Below are positions 1 through 5,982 of a DNA stretch of 18,272 bases, one piece after another. Positions within the stretch are counted from its first letter, which is position 1. The number at the start of each line of letters is the position of its first letter. This stretch comes from Bacteroidales bacterium (lineage in GTDB: Bacteria > Bacteroidota > Bacteroidia > Bacteroidales > UBA932). Location of the stretch: positions 1-18,272 of the forward strand of contig JAGBSL010000005.1 in NCBI GenBank assembly GCA_017631875.1, in the 5' to 3' direction. A program made the position numbers and the translations under genes. Below the pieces are notes generated by a model, which made no database searches, was not told the DNA's origin, and saw only the letters and a program-made list of their open reading frames with translations.

Positions 1-227
1 ATCTTCATGGCATCCGGAGCCGCACCGCCGCCCGGACGCTCAGCACCCGGGTACCAGTTCCAGCCGTCCTCGGATATGAGGCCGCCGCCACCGGTTCCGA
101 AAGTATAATACTTGCCGTCACATTCCATGATCGTAGAAGGGTCATGGATCCACGGCTGGCCACCCTGCGCAGACGCAGCCATCGACATAAGCGCCAATAC
201 TGCCGACAATATGATTGATCTATTCAT
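1..227 (-). CDS. Secreted family 43 glycoside hydrolase, N-terminal part only
   Basis: The gene runs off the left edge, so only about 75 N-terminal codons are visible. The ATG at 227 opens a hydrophobic signal peptide of about 20 residues ending ASA, with likely cleavage before QGGQPW. Next comes WIHDPSTI, where D29 fits the catalytic-base aspartate of the five-bladed propeller family GH43, and then CDGKYYTFGTGGGG, a typical first-blade pattern. The lack of a lipobox cysteine suggests a soluble periplasmic or exported enzyme. The family attacks arabinose- or xylose-containing chains; the opening resembles arabinan endo-1,5-arabinosidases, but the substrate cannot be fixed from this fragment. 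It is the fourth gene of a tight minus-strand operon, starting 7 bases after the stop at 235. The remaining catalytic residues lie outside the window. Confidence 0.85.
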   Translation of the reverse strand, partial: MNRSIILSAVLALMSMAASAQGGQPWIHDPSTIMECDGKYYTFGTGGGGLISEDGWNWYPGAERPGGGAAPDAMK

Positions 228-234
228 ATATAGT

Positions 235-909
235 CTATTTTATGATCTGATAACCAAGGACAGGATTTCCCTTCTCATCGATGAAGCGGACGCAGAAGTC
301 GCTCATGCCCGGACCGTTTATCACGGCTCCGGTAATCACATGACGTCCTTTCTTGAGCGTAATCCTCTTCGAGGCACCGTCATCCATGACCATACGGCGG
401 TCTCCTGACAGGATCAGCGCCTCTTCACCATCGATCCACCACATCGAAGCCGAATTGGAACCCACGGCAAGACGCACATCCTCAATATCTTCAGGAACAT
501 CAATGACAGTCACGGCCCGGAAGATCAGGCCATAGCGGCCGGTCTCAGTACCGACAGCGTAGCGATATAACTTCACATTGAAGAGCTTACTGTCTAGCTG
601 GTGCCATACTCCCCCGTCCTGGGGAACCTTGAAGTCGCCTTTATTCCAGCCTGTATCGAGATTCTCTCTGATATAGCTGTCAACGAATACGGTATTGGTA
701 GGGTTGGGTTTTTCTATCGGTTCCATCAGCGTCCACCTGCGGATGAATCCGAGTTCATCCGGCTGCACTGCCTCTTCTGACGGCATGCTGAAATACGGCG
801 CCAGGGCCGGATACTTCTCTATCAGGTCCACCTTCTTCTTCCTGGCATCCGCCGAAAAAGCCAGCGTCAGGCACGCCAGAAGAACCATTATCTTAACTAT
901 ATGCCTCAT
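235..909 (-). CDS. Small secreted beta-sandwich protein in a xylan operon, function unknown
   Basis: This 224-residue protein has an N-terminal signal peptide (about residues 1-22, ending SADA, followed by RKKK). I recognise no catalytic motif. The central part contains FIRRWTLMEPIEKPNPTNTV, and the C-terminal half reads as a beta-sandwich with VGSNSASMWWIDGEEAL, ITLKKGRHVITGAV and a final FCVRFIDEKGNPV. This resembles the non-catalytic, PA14-like sugar-binding modules often attached to Bacteroidetes esterases and glycosidases, where a wall of 'moderate vessel-like' strands carries a WxDG/WxNG turn; here it stands alone. That relationship is inferred from pattern, not from a search. It lies between two glycoside hydrolase genes, 2 bases after the stop at 912 and 7 bases before the next start, so a role in binding or presenting xylan-derived sugars in the periplasm is plausible. 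Confidence 0.8.
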   Translation of the reverse strand: MRHIVKIMVLLACLTLAFSADARKKKVDLIEKYPALAPYFSMPSEEAVQPDELGFIRRWTLMEPIEKPNPTNTVFVDSYIRENLDTGWNKGDFKVPQDGGVWHQLDSKLFNVKLYRYAVGTETGRYGLIFRAVTVIDVPEDIEDVRLAVGSNSASMWWIDGEEALILSGDRRMVMDDGASKRITLKKGRHVITGAVINGPGMSDFCVRFIDEKGNPVLGYQIIK

Positions 910-911
910 AA

Positions 912-3110
912 CTATTCAGGAAAAATGATCTGATACTTTCCACTCAGGTGCATGAATGCAAACAGGCGCAGAAGGCCATCATAATATGCATCGAAATAAC
1001 CGTCCTCGTAAGGCTTGTTCTCCGAGTTCCACAGAGCATCAACGAACTCCTTGTTGATGGCATGCTCAGTCAGAAGCGAAGCCGCGCCGAGCGTAGACAC
1101 AAGACCCACAGAATGGCGAAGAGCCTTGTCCCATGAGCCCGCAGGCAGGATTTCGTCCTCCGACGGCAGCGTTCCGTCAATGCGGTACTGGTCCACGAAG
1201 TCATTGATGCCCTGGTCATAAAAGAAGCGCTGAATCTTCTCTCCATACTCCCTCTGCCACTGCTTGTCCGCGCATGACCACGAATAGTCCATGGCCATGT
1301 TCATAGGGACACGCCACGAATCATAACGGAAATTGCCTGTTCCGAAATGGCTGCCGTTATACATTCTGATGGAGCCGTCATAATTGCTGTAATCGGAATT
1401 GAGGCCGGTCTGCTCATTGACTGCCTTATGGAGATATTCCCTCGAAGCCTTGGCACATTCCATCCAGAAATCCGAACGGCCGTCATCCGCCCATTTCGCC
1501 CATATCTCATAGAATGCAGGAATATGGTATGACGGATCTGTGAATGTGTATCCGAACTGATCGGGAGTAAAGGTTATGAGCTTGTGCTCAGTATTGATGA
1601 AGTTGTTGATCTTGGTTGTATCGTTCTTCGCGAATGCACAATCAAGAATGTACTGAGCCTCAGCCTTGTAATCGATACCGGTATCATTACCCCATCGGTT
1701 GGAAGCAAACAAGAGCGAAGTCACATAATACAGCTCTCCGTCCGATGCAGGCCCTTGCGAATTACGCGTGCCGTCGGTCTTGCAGCTCCATGCGAAATAG
1801 CCTTCATAAGGGCCGTCACTATGCTGCATATATTTCTTGCACCAGCGGAAGAGTTTGTCGAAGATATCCTTGCGGTCCATCTGGACAGCTAACATCATTC
1901 CGTATGACATGCCCTCCGTACGTACGTCATTATTCTTGATGTCAGAGATATATGCCAGGCTGTCCCCTACCTCGAAATACACCTTGTCAGGGCCGAAGAA
2001 GACCTCCTCGAAAACCTGATTTACCTTTGCATCCACCTGCTCAGGGAAATATCCGGCCTCGACGAAGACATTCCTGTAGCTGCGCGTCTCGAACGCACCT
2101 TTCTCCGCCGGCTTAAGGGTCTTGATACCCGCTCTTGTCTGCACCACAGGCCTTATCGTTCCGTCAGGATTGTAGAACATCTCGTCCACGCATACGCTGC
2201 GGCGGCCGGTCGCAGGGCCGTAGCCATCAAGCGACAGGGTCGAATTGTGATAGAACAGGTATGTCTTTCCCTTGAAGTCGATAACGCCGGGATGGATCGT
2301 GAAGCTGTCCTTGGCCATGCCTGTGAGCTCGCCCATGAATGTCCATGGACCTTCGATATTGTCAGCCATGGCGTATGAGATAGTCTCAAGAGGGAATCCC
2401 ATAGAAGCGTATACATTATAATAATGTCCGTCACGCTTGTAAAGCCATGGACCCTCGACATAGTTCTCCATCGGCAGGACCATGATCTCGCCGTCAAGCT
2501 CGACCATGTTCTTCTTCAGCTTCACCAGGAAACATGTGCCGTTGCCCCAGCTCATCCATGGGGTGCCGTCATCGTCGATCATTACTGTTGGGTCGAAGTC
2601 ATTCCACCAGCCCCTCTCGCCGTTATCGGTCATCGAATCCTCAATCAGAGGTCTGCCGATCGCATCCACAAACGGACCTGTAGGGCTGTCTGAAACAGCT
2701 ACACCCACAGCCTTGCAGTTAGGATCACCGCACTGGGTCGACACATAGAAATAGTACTTTCCGTCTGCTCCCTCAACGACCTGTGAAGCCCATGCTTCGC
2801 CTATTGACCATGCGAAATCAGTCGGCTTCATGATCACACCATGATCAGTCCATGTCTGCATGTCCTCTGTCGAATAGCAGAGCCACTCGGTGATGTTGAA
2901 ACCATATTTACCTTCGTATCCAGGCCTGTCCTCGAAGCACTCGTCATGACCGCAGATAAGGTAGAGCCTGCCGTCAGAGGCCACCATTGGCGCAGGATCT
3001 GCCGTGTACTTATCCCTTACGAGAGGATTGCCTTCATACTCGAAGGTATTCTTCGGTCCGCAACCGATGAGGCTTAGACCTGCGATGATCATTGAAGTTA
3101 ATTTTTTCAT
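912..3110 (-). CDS. GH43-GH8 fusion lipoprotein, xylo-oligosaccharide degrading
   Basis: This 732-residue protein carries two glycosidase domains. Residues 1-17 are a lipoprotein signal with lipobox LIGC (C17). Residues about 25-335 form a GH43 propeller: candidate catalytic residues are D38 (YTADPAPMV, base), D173 (NDFDPTVMIDDDG, pKa modulator) and E219 (VEGPWLYKRDG, acid). Residues about 342-732 closely match GH8 reducing-end-xylose-releasing exo-oligoxylanases (Rex) such as the Bacillus halodurans enzyme. The match includes DVRTEGMSYGMM (proton donor E399), EGYFAWSCKTDGT and YDSWRVPMN (D597, the position of the Rex catalytic aspartate), and the protein ends on the family's GKYQIIFPE-type terminus. 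Rex enzymes cut one xylose from the reducing end; GH43 enzymes act mostly on non-reducing ends or arabinose branches. All expected acids are present, so both domains look active. The lipobox suggests membrane anchoring, unlike the cytoplasmic Bacillus Rex. It begins 3 bases after the upstream stop. Confidence 0.93.
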   Translation of the reverse strand: MKKLTSMIIAGLSLIGCGPKNTFEYEGNPLVRDKYTADPAPMVASDGRLYLICGHDECFEDRPGYEGKYGFNITEWLCYSTEDMQTWTDHGVIMKPTDFAWSIGEAWASQVVEGADGKYYFYVSTQCGDPNCKAVGVAVSDSPTGPFVDAIGRPLIEDSMTDNGERGWWNDFDPTVMIDDDGTPWMSWGNGTCFLVKLKKNMVELDGEIMVLPMENYVEGPWLYKRDGHYYNVYASMGFPLETISYAMADNIEGPWTFMGELTGMAKDSFTIHPGVIDFKGKTYLFYHNSTLSLDGYGPATGRRSVCVDEMFYNPDGTIRPVVQTRAGIKTLKPAEKGAFETRSYRNVFVEAGYFPEQVDAKVNQVFEEVFFGPDKVYFEVGDSLAYISDIKNNDVRTEGMSYGMMLAVQMDRKDIFDKLFRWCKKYMQHSDGPYEGYFAWSCKTDGTRNSQGPASDGELYYVTSLLFASNRWGNDTGIDYKAEAQYILDCAFAKNDTTKINNFINTEHKLITFTPDQFGYTFTDPSYHIPAFYEIWAKWADDGRSDFWMECAKASREYLHKAVNEQTGLNSDYSNYDGSIRMYNGSHFGTGNFRYDSWRVPMNMAMDYSWSCADKQWQREYGEKIQRFFYDQGINDFVDQYRIDGTLPSEDEILPAGSWDKALRHSVGLVSTLGAASLLTEHAINKEFVDALWNSENKPYEDGYFDAYYDGLLRLFAFMHLSGKYQIIFPE

Positions 3111-3113
3111 AGT

Positions 3114-4451
3114 CTATATGAATGTTATCCAATCTATTTCTACGTCAGTTCCTTCTACGAGTTTCATTTCCAGATTATGCATTCTCTTAACCTTGAACGG
3201 CATAGGCATGCACACTTCTGTCCACTCCTCAGCAGTAGGAAGCGTTACTGTCATGGTCTCCCCTGCCGTCAAAGCCATCTCGCCTCCCTGAGGAGCCTTC
3301 ACGCACACTACAACGTTCTTGGGAGCCTTCTTACCGAAATCCAGTTCATTGAAAACGACCTTATCACCCGGATTTGTGAATATGGTCTTCCATCCCTTGA
3401 ACAAGTCAGTCGTGTCAACATACTCGATCCGCGCGCCATCTATGCTGCTATATCTGTCAATTTCAACCTTCGACGTTGCCTTTACCGGACCGACGCCACG
3501 AAGCGTAGGAATAACCTCCCGGATCGTTCCGTCCTCATTGAAATAAAGTTTGTCGATTCTTGCCGAACGGTTCTTGTCGAAGTCAGGAGAATAATCATTA
3601 TGATGATAGAACAGATACCACTGTCCCTTGTACTCAACAAGCGAATGGTGATTGGTCCAGCAGCCGGTCGGAGACTCCTTCATTATCAAGCCCTTGTACT
3701 CGAACGGACCGAGAGGGCTGTCGCTCATCGCATATGCAAGAGTTTCTGTATTCTCCCTTACCCACGGATATGTGAGATAGTATTTTCCGCCACGCTTGAA
3801 CGCGAACGGTCCTTCCTTAAATCCTGCCGGAAGCGGCTCGTCCAGACGCACTGGCTGACCGTCAAGTTCCAGCATATTGTCATTGAGCTTACATCCGCTC
3901 AGGCCCATTCCCGACCAATAGATATACGAAGTGCCGTCATCGTCTATAAGGACGCACGGATCAATGCCGAAGACGCCCTTGATCGGCTCTTCCTGCGGCG
4001 TAAACGGACCTTCAGGCCTGTCTGCCACAGCCACTCCTATACCGAAACCGAATCCCTCAGCCGGAGCATCAGGGAAATAGAAATAATACTTCCCGTCCTT
4101 ATAAACGCAGTCCGGAGCCCACATCGCGTATGCATCTGGCTTACCCCAAGGCACATCCTCCTGTCTGAGGATCACGCCATGGTCAGTCCAGGATGTCAGA
4201 TCTTCAGAAGAGAACACATGATAATCCGGCATGCTGAACCATGCCGACCCATCGTGATGGGTTATGACGCTTGGAATGTCATGGGAAGGATACATATATA
4301 TCTTTCCCTCGAAGACTCTGGCAGTAGGGTCTGCCGTAAACTGGCCTGTGATTATCGGATTGGTTCCCGTTACGATCATGTCTCCCTCCTGCTGCACGGC
4401 CGTACATGCCACCACAGCAAGAACGGCAGCTGATAAAAATAGCTTTTTCAT
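3114..4451 (-). CDS. GH43 lipoprotein with CBM6-like C-terminal domain
   Basis: Start chosen at 4451, because MKKLFLSAAVLAVVAC is a clean lipoprotein signal (C16); an ATG seven codons upstream would spoil it. The protein has 445 residues. Residues about 25-315 are a GH43 propeller, with D41 (FTADPTARVF), D164 (GIDPCVLIDDDGTSYIYW) and E213 (FKEGPFAFKRGGKYY) as the expected catalytic triad. Residues about 335-445 are a beta-sandwich resembling CBM6 modules that often follow GH43 domains in arabinofuranosidases and xylosidases. The substrate is probably arabinoxylan- or xylan-derived, judging by the GH8 Rex-type partner downstream. This is the first visible gene of the operon. The 120 bases upstream hold only the DUF2795 terminator and two near-matches to TAnnTTTG (one base off), so I do not call a promoter. 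Confidence 0.9.
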   Translation of the reverse strand: MKKLFLSAAVLAVVACTAVQQEGDMIVTGTNPIITGQFTADPTARVFEGKIYMYPSHDIPSVITHHDGSAWFSMPDYHVFSSEDLTSWTDHGVILRQEDVPWGKPDAYAMWAPDCVYKDGKYYFYFPDAPAEGFGFGIGVAVADRPEGPFTPQEEPIKGVFGIDPCVLIDDDGTSYIYWSGMGLSGCKLNDNMLELDGQPVRLDEPLPAGFKEGPFAFKRGGKYYLTYPWVRENTETLAYAMSDSPLGPFEYKGLIMKESPTGCWTNHHSLVEYKGQWYLFYHHNDYSPDFDKNRSARIDKLYFNEDGTIREVIPTLRGVGPVKATSKVEIDRYSSIDGARIEYVDTTDLFKGWKTIFTNPGDKVVFNELDFGKKAPKNVVVCVKAPQGGEMALTAGETMTVTLPTAEEWTEVCMPMPFKVKRMHNLEMKLVEGTDVEIDWITFI

Positions 4452-4523
4452 GACATGCAGTACTTGTATCATAAGTTTAAGGTTATTAGAAATTTTCTTG
4501 AAAGTTATTGAAATTTACGGTAA

Positions 4524-4561
4524 TAAAAAAACGATCGGACAACTTTTCAGCTGCCCGATCG
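4524..4561 (-). terminator. Intrinsic terminator of the DUF2795 gene
   Basis: Read on the minus strand, 4561-4532 folds as a 13-bp stem (CGATCGGGCAGCT paired with its partner, three G-U pairs) closed by a GAAA loop. A run of seven T follows at once (4531-4525). It lies 11 bases past the stop at 4572 and separates that gene from the glycosidase operon. Confidence 0.85.
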
Positions 4562-4571
4562 TCTTCATCTA

Positions 4572-4793
4572 CTAATACTCCTCCTCGTTAAAGAAGAAAT
4601 CATCCTTGGTTGGATAGTCTGGCCAGATGTCCTCGATGCTCTCGTAGATCTCGCCGTCATCCTCAAGTTCCTCGAGGTTCTCAATCACCTCTGCCCATGC
4701 GCCTGAGCGTGTTGCGTAGTCGATGAGCTCTTCCTTGGTTGCTGGCCAAGGTGCATCCTCCAGCTTTGATGCAAGTTCAAGTGTCCAATACAT
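4572..4793 (-). CDS. DUF2795 family small acidic protein
   Basis: This 73-residue protein starts MYWTLELASKLEDAPWPATK, continues with EELIDYATRSGA, and has the acidic segment ENLEELEDDGEIYESIEDIWPDYPT. This is the pattern of the short DUF2795 proteins found across Bacteroidetes; no biochemical role is established that I know of. The ATG at 4793 is preferred over an in-frame TTG two codons upstream because family members begin MYW. There is no signal peptide, so it should be cytoplasmic. The gene is divergent from folE and appears monocistronic, with its own promoter-like box and terminator. Confidence 0.85.
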   Translation of the reverse strand: MYWTLELASKLEDAPWPATKEELIDYATRSGAWAEVIENLEELEDDGEIYESIEDIWPDYPTKDDFFFNEEEY

Positions 4794-4810
4794 AGTCAAT
4801 ATAGATTTAA

Positions 4811-4855
4811 ATTATTAATAATCAGCGTTTTTCGCGCACTCCCCTGTTTTTGGGG
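4811..4855 (-). other. Structured 5' leader of the DUF2795 gene
   Basis: Between the promoter-like box and the start codon lie CCCC-7-GGGG (4841-4855), a short GCG/CGC hairpin, and a perfect 12-bp palindrome, ATTATTAATAAT (4811-4822), 17 bases before the start. They could be leader structure or a binding site; nothing in the sequence decides which. Confidence 0.35.
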
Positions 4856-4858
4856 CGG

Positions 4859-4866
4859 CAAATATA
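4859..4866 (-). promoter_or_regulatory. Candidate -7 box for the DUF2795 gene
   Basis: TATATTTG on the minus strand is a perfect match to the Bacteroidetes -7 consensus TAnnTTTG. I see no TTG at the usual distance upstream. It would give a leader of about 60 bases. Confidence 0.5.
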
Positions 4867-4899
4867 GACAAAAAAAACCAATAGTGATGTTCTTTTTGC

Positions 4900-4907
4900 T
4901 ATTTTTG
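4900..4907 (+). promoter_or_regulatory. Candidate -7 box for folE
   Basis: TATTTTTG matches TAnnTTTG and lies 37 bases before the folE start, giving a leader of about 30 bases. No clear -33 TTG is present. It is back to back with the DUF2795 promoter candidate. Confidence 0.5.
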
Positions 4908-4944
4908 CATACAATTTTACTTTTTCCAACAAAAACCTTGCAAG

Positions 4945-5532
4945 ATGGCATACATTAAAGAGGAAAGATACGATCAGGCTACAACTGAAGCCATTGCGGA
5001 ACATTATAGAGAGATTCTTAGACTTCTGGGAGAAGATCCTGAGCGCGAAGGACTTGTGAAGACACCGGAGCGTGTGGCGAAAGCCCTGCAGTTCCTGACA
5101 CATGGCATGAATCAGGACGGTGCGGAGATTCTCCGCAGCGCGATGTTCAAGGAAGAGTACCAGCAGATGGTTCTGGTGAAGGACATCGAACTGTACTCTA
5201 CATGCGAGCATCATGTAATGCCGTTCATCGGCAAGGCTCATGTAGCATACATCCCTAACGGCACGATCACAGGCCTAAGCAAGATAGCACGTGTGGTGGA
5301 AACCTTCGCCCGCCGCCTCCAGGTGCAGGAAAGACTGACAACCCAGATCCGCGACTGCATCCAGGACACCCTCAACCCTCTCGGCGTTGCAGTGGTGATC
5401 GAAGCATCTCACACCTGCATGACCCTCCGCGGAGTGCAGAAGGCCAATGCGGTGACAACCACATCAGCTTTCAGCGGAATCTTCCTCAAGGACGAGCGCA
5501 CCCGCAACGAATTCCTGAATCTCATCAGATAG
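4945..5532 (+). CDS. folE: GTP cyclohydrolase I
   Basis: FolE converts GTP to 7,8-dihydroneopterin triphosphate in the cytoplasm, the entry step to tetrahydrofolate and, in many bacteria, to queuosine precursors. The 195-residue length fits the compact type I form. Family motifs are intact: [11 protein letters not shown] supplies zinc ligands C87 and H90 plus active-site H89, and [12 protein letters not shown] supplies H156 and zinc ligand C158. The spacing C87-C158 (71) equals that between C110 and C181 of the E. coli enzyme. [23 protein letters not shown] is the usual helix region. The gene appears monocistronic and converges with htpG across a 450-base gap. Confidence 0.97.
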   Translation: MAYIKEERYDQATTEAIAEHYREILRLLGEDPEREGLVKTPERVAKALQFLTHGMNQDGAEILRSAMFKEEYQQMVLVKDIELYSTCEHHVMPFIGKAHVAYIPNGTITGLSKIARVVETFARRLQVQERLTTQIRDCIQDTLNPLGVAVVIEASHTCMTLRGVQKANAVTTTSAFSGIFLKDERTRNEFLNLIR

Positions 5533-5639
5533 CCACCACCAACCGGAGCCCAGTTTCCTGATGGATACGGTGGTACATAACACATGTGCGGAACCATGAG
5601 ATTCCGATGCCCCCGGTCCGCACCTTCGGTGCTATGACG

Positions 5640-5752
5640 ACCATCGTAAAACAAAAAGCGAGAAATTTGTCACGATGGTCCCTATTTATGGCAATAATGA
5701 ATCATTTCAGCCACCATCGTTACACAAAACAGCCAAATTCTGTCACGATGGT
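5640..5752. repeat. Two tandem 40-bp palindromic repeats
   Basis: The arms ACCATCGT and ACGATGGT occur at 5640-5647/5672-5679 and again at 5713-5720/5745-5752. Each pair is separated by exactly 24 bases, and the copies are 73 bases apart. All 16 arm bases are identical between copies and about 14 of the 24 interior bases match; both interiors end TGTC or TTGTC before the right arm. Copy 1 extends to 9-bp arms with one more G-C pair. No ORF or known mobile element accompanies them. Confidence 0.8.
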
Positions 5753-5774
5753 TCCGTCCCACCATAAAACACGA

Positions 5775-5809
5775 CACTTTGGACGTTTATAATTAAACCG
5801 TCCAAGGTG
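5775..5809. other. Stable hairpin in the folE-htpG gap
   Basis: The stem CACTTTGGACG/CGTCCAAGGTG (11 bp, one G-T pair) continues inward with TTTA/TAAA past one bulged C to a TAAT loop. It is too weakly followed by T on either strand to be a classic terminator, but could end transcription of folE or htpG, or belong with the palindromes just upstream. Confidence 0.6.
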
Positions 5810-5982
5810 CCGATCAGTTATAATATGTATCCGTCGTTACGGAAGGGTAACTTCGAGCATTGGATCATATTTCTCAGGAACAGAGCCTGATGGTGTCAAC
5901 CTCTCCCATAACAAATTAGATAACAATAGATTAACTCCCAAAGACCATTTATCAAATAATCTTTCGGAACGTTTCAAAAAAT

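Larger units (their letters stand above)
5533..5982. other. 450-base non-coding gap between folE and htpG
   Basis: No convincing gene is visible on either strand. The gap holds two tandem 40-bp palindromes (5640-5679 and 5713-5752), a stable hairpin (5775-5809) and an AT-rich tail next to htpG. No clear U-tract terminator serves folE or htpG, so one of these hairpins may do that job. Confidence 0.7.

Noticed and set aside
3177..4433. A 418-codon open frame on the plus strand, antisense to the GH43-CBM6-like gene
   Set aside because: It mirrors the codon structure of a convincing GH43 gene, its translation is rich in Arg/His/Cys/Ile without recognisable motifs, and it lacks a promoter-like box.
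4822..5241. A 139-codon minus-strand frame overlapping folE
   Set aside because: folE is certain on the other strand, and the translation shows no domain and runs through the shared promoter region.
5640..5752. Possible CRISPR array
   Set aside because: There are only two copies, each an internal palindrome with a divergent centre, no further repeats, and no cas genes nearby.
5586..5792. A 68-codon plus-strand frame in the folE-htpG gap
   Set aside because: It runs across both 40-bp palindromes, and its composition (many His, Arg, Asn, Met) and lack of leader signals do not look coding.
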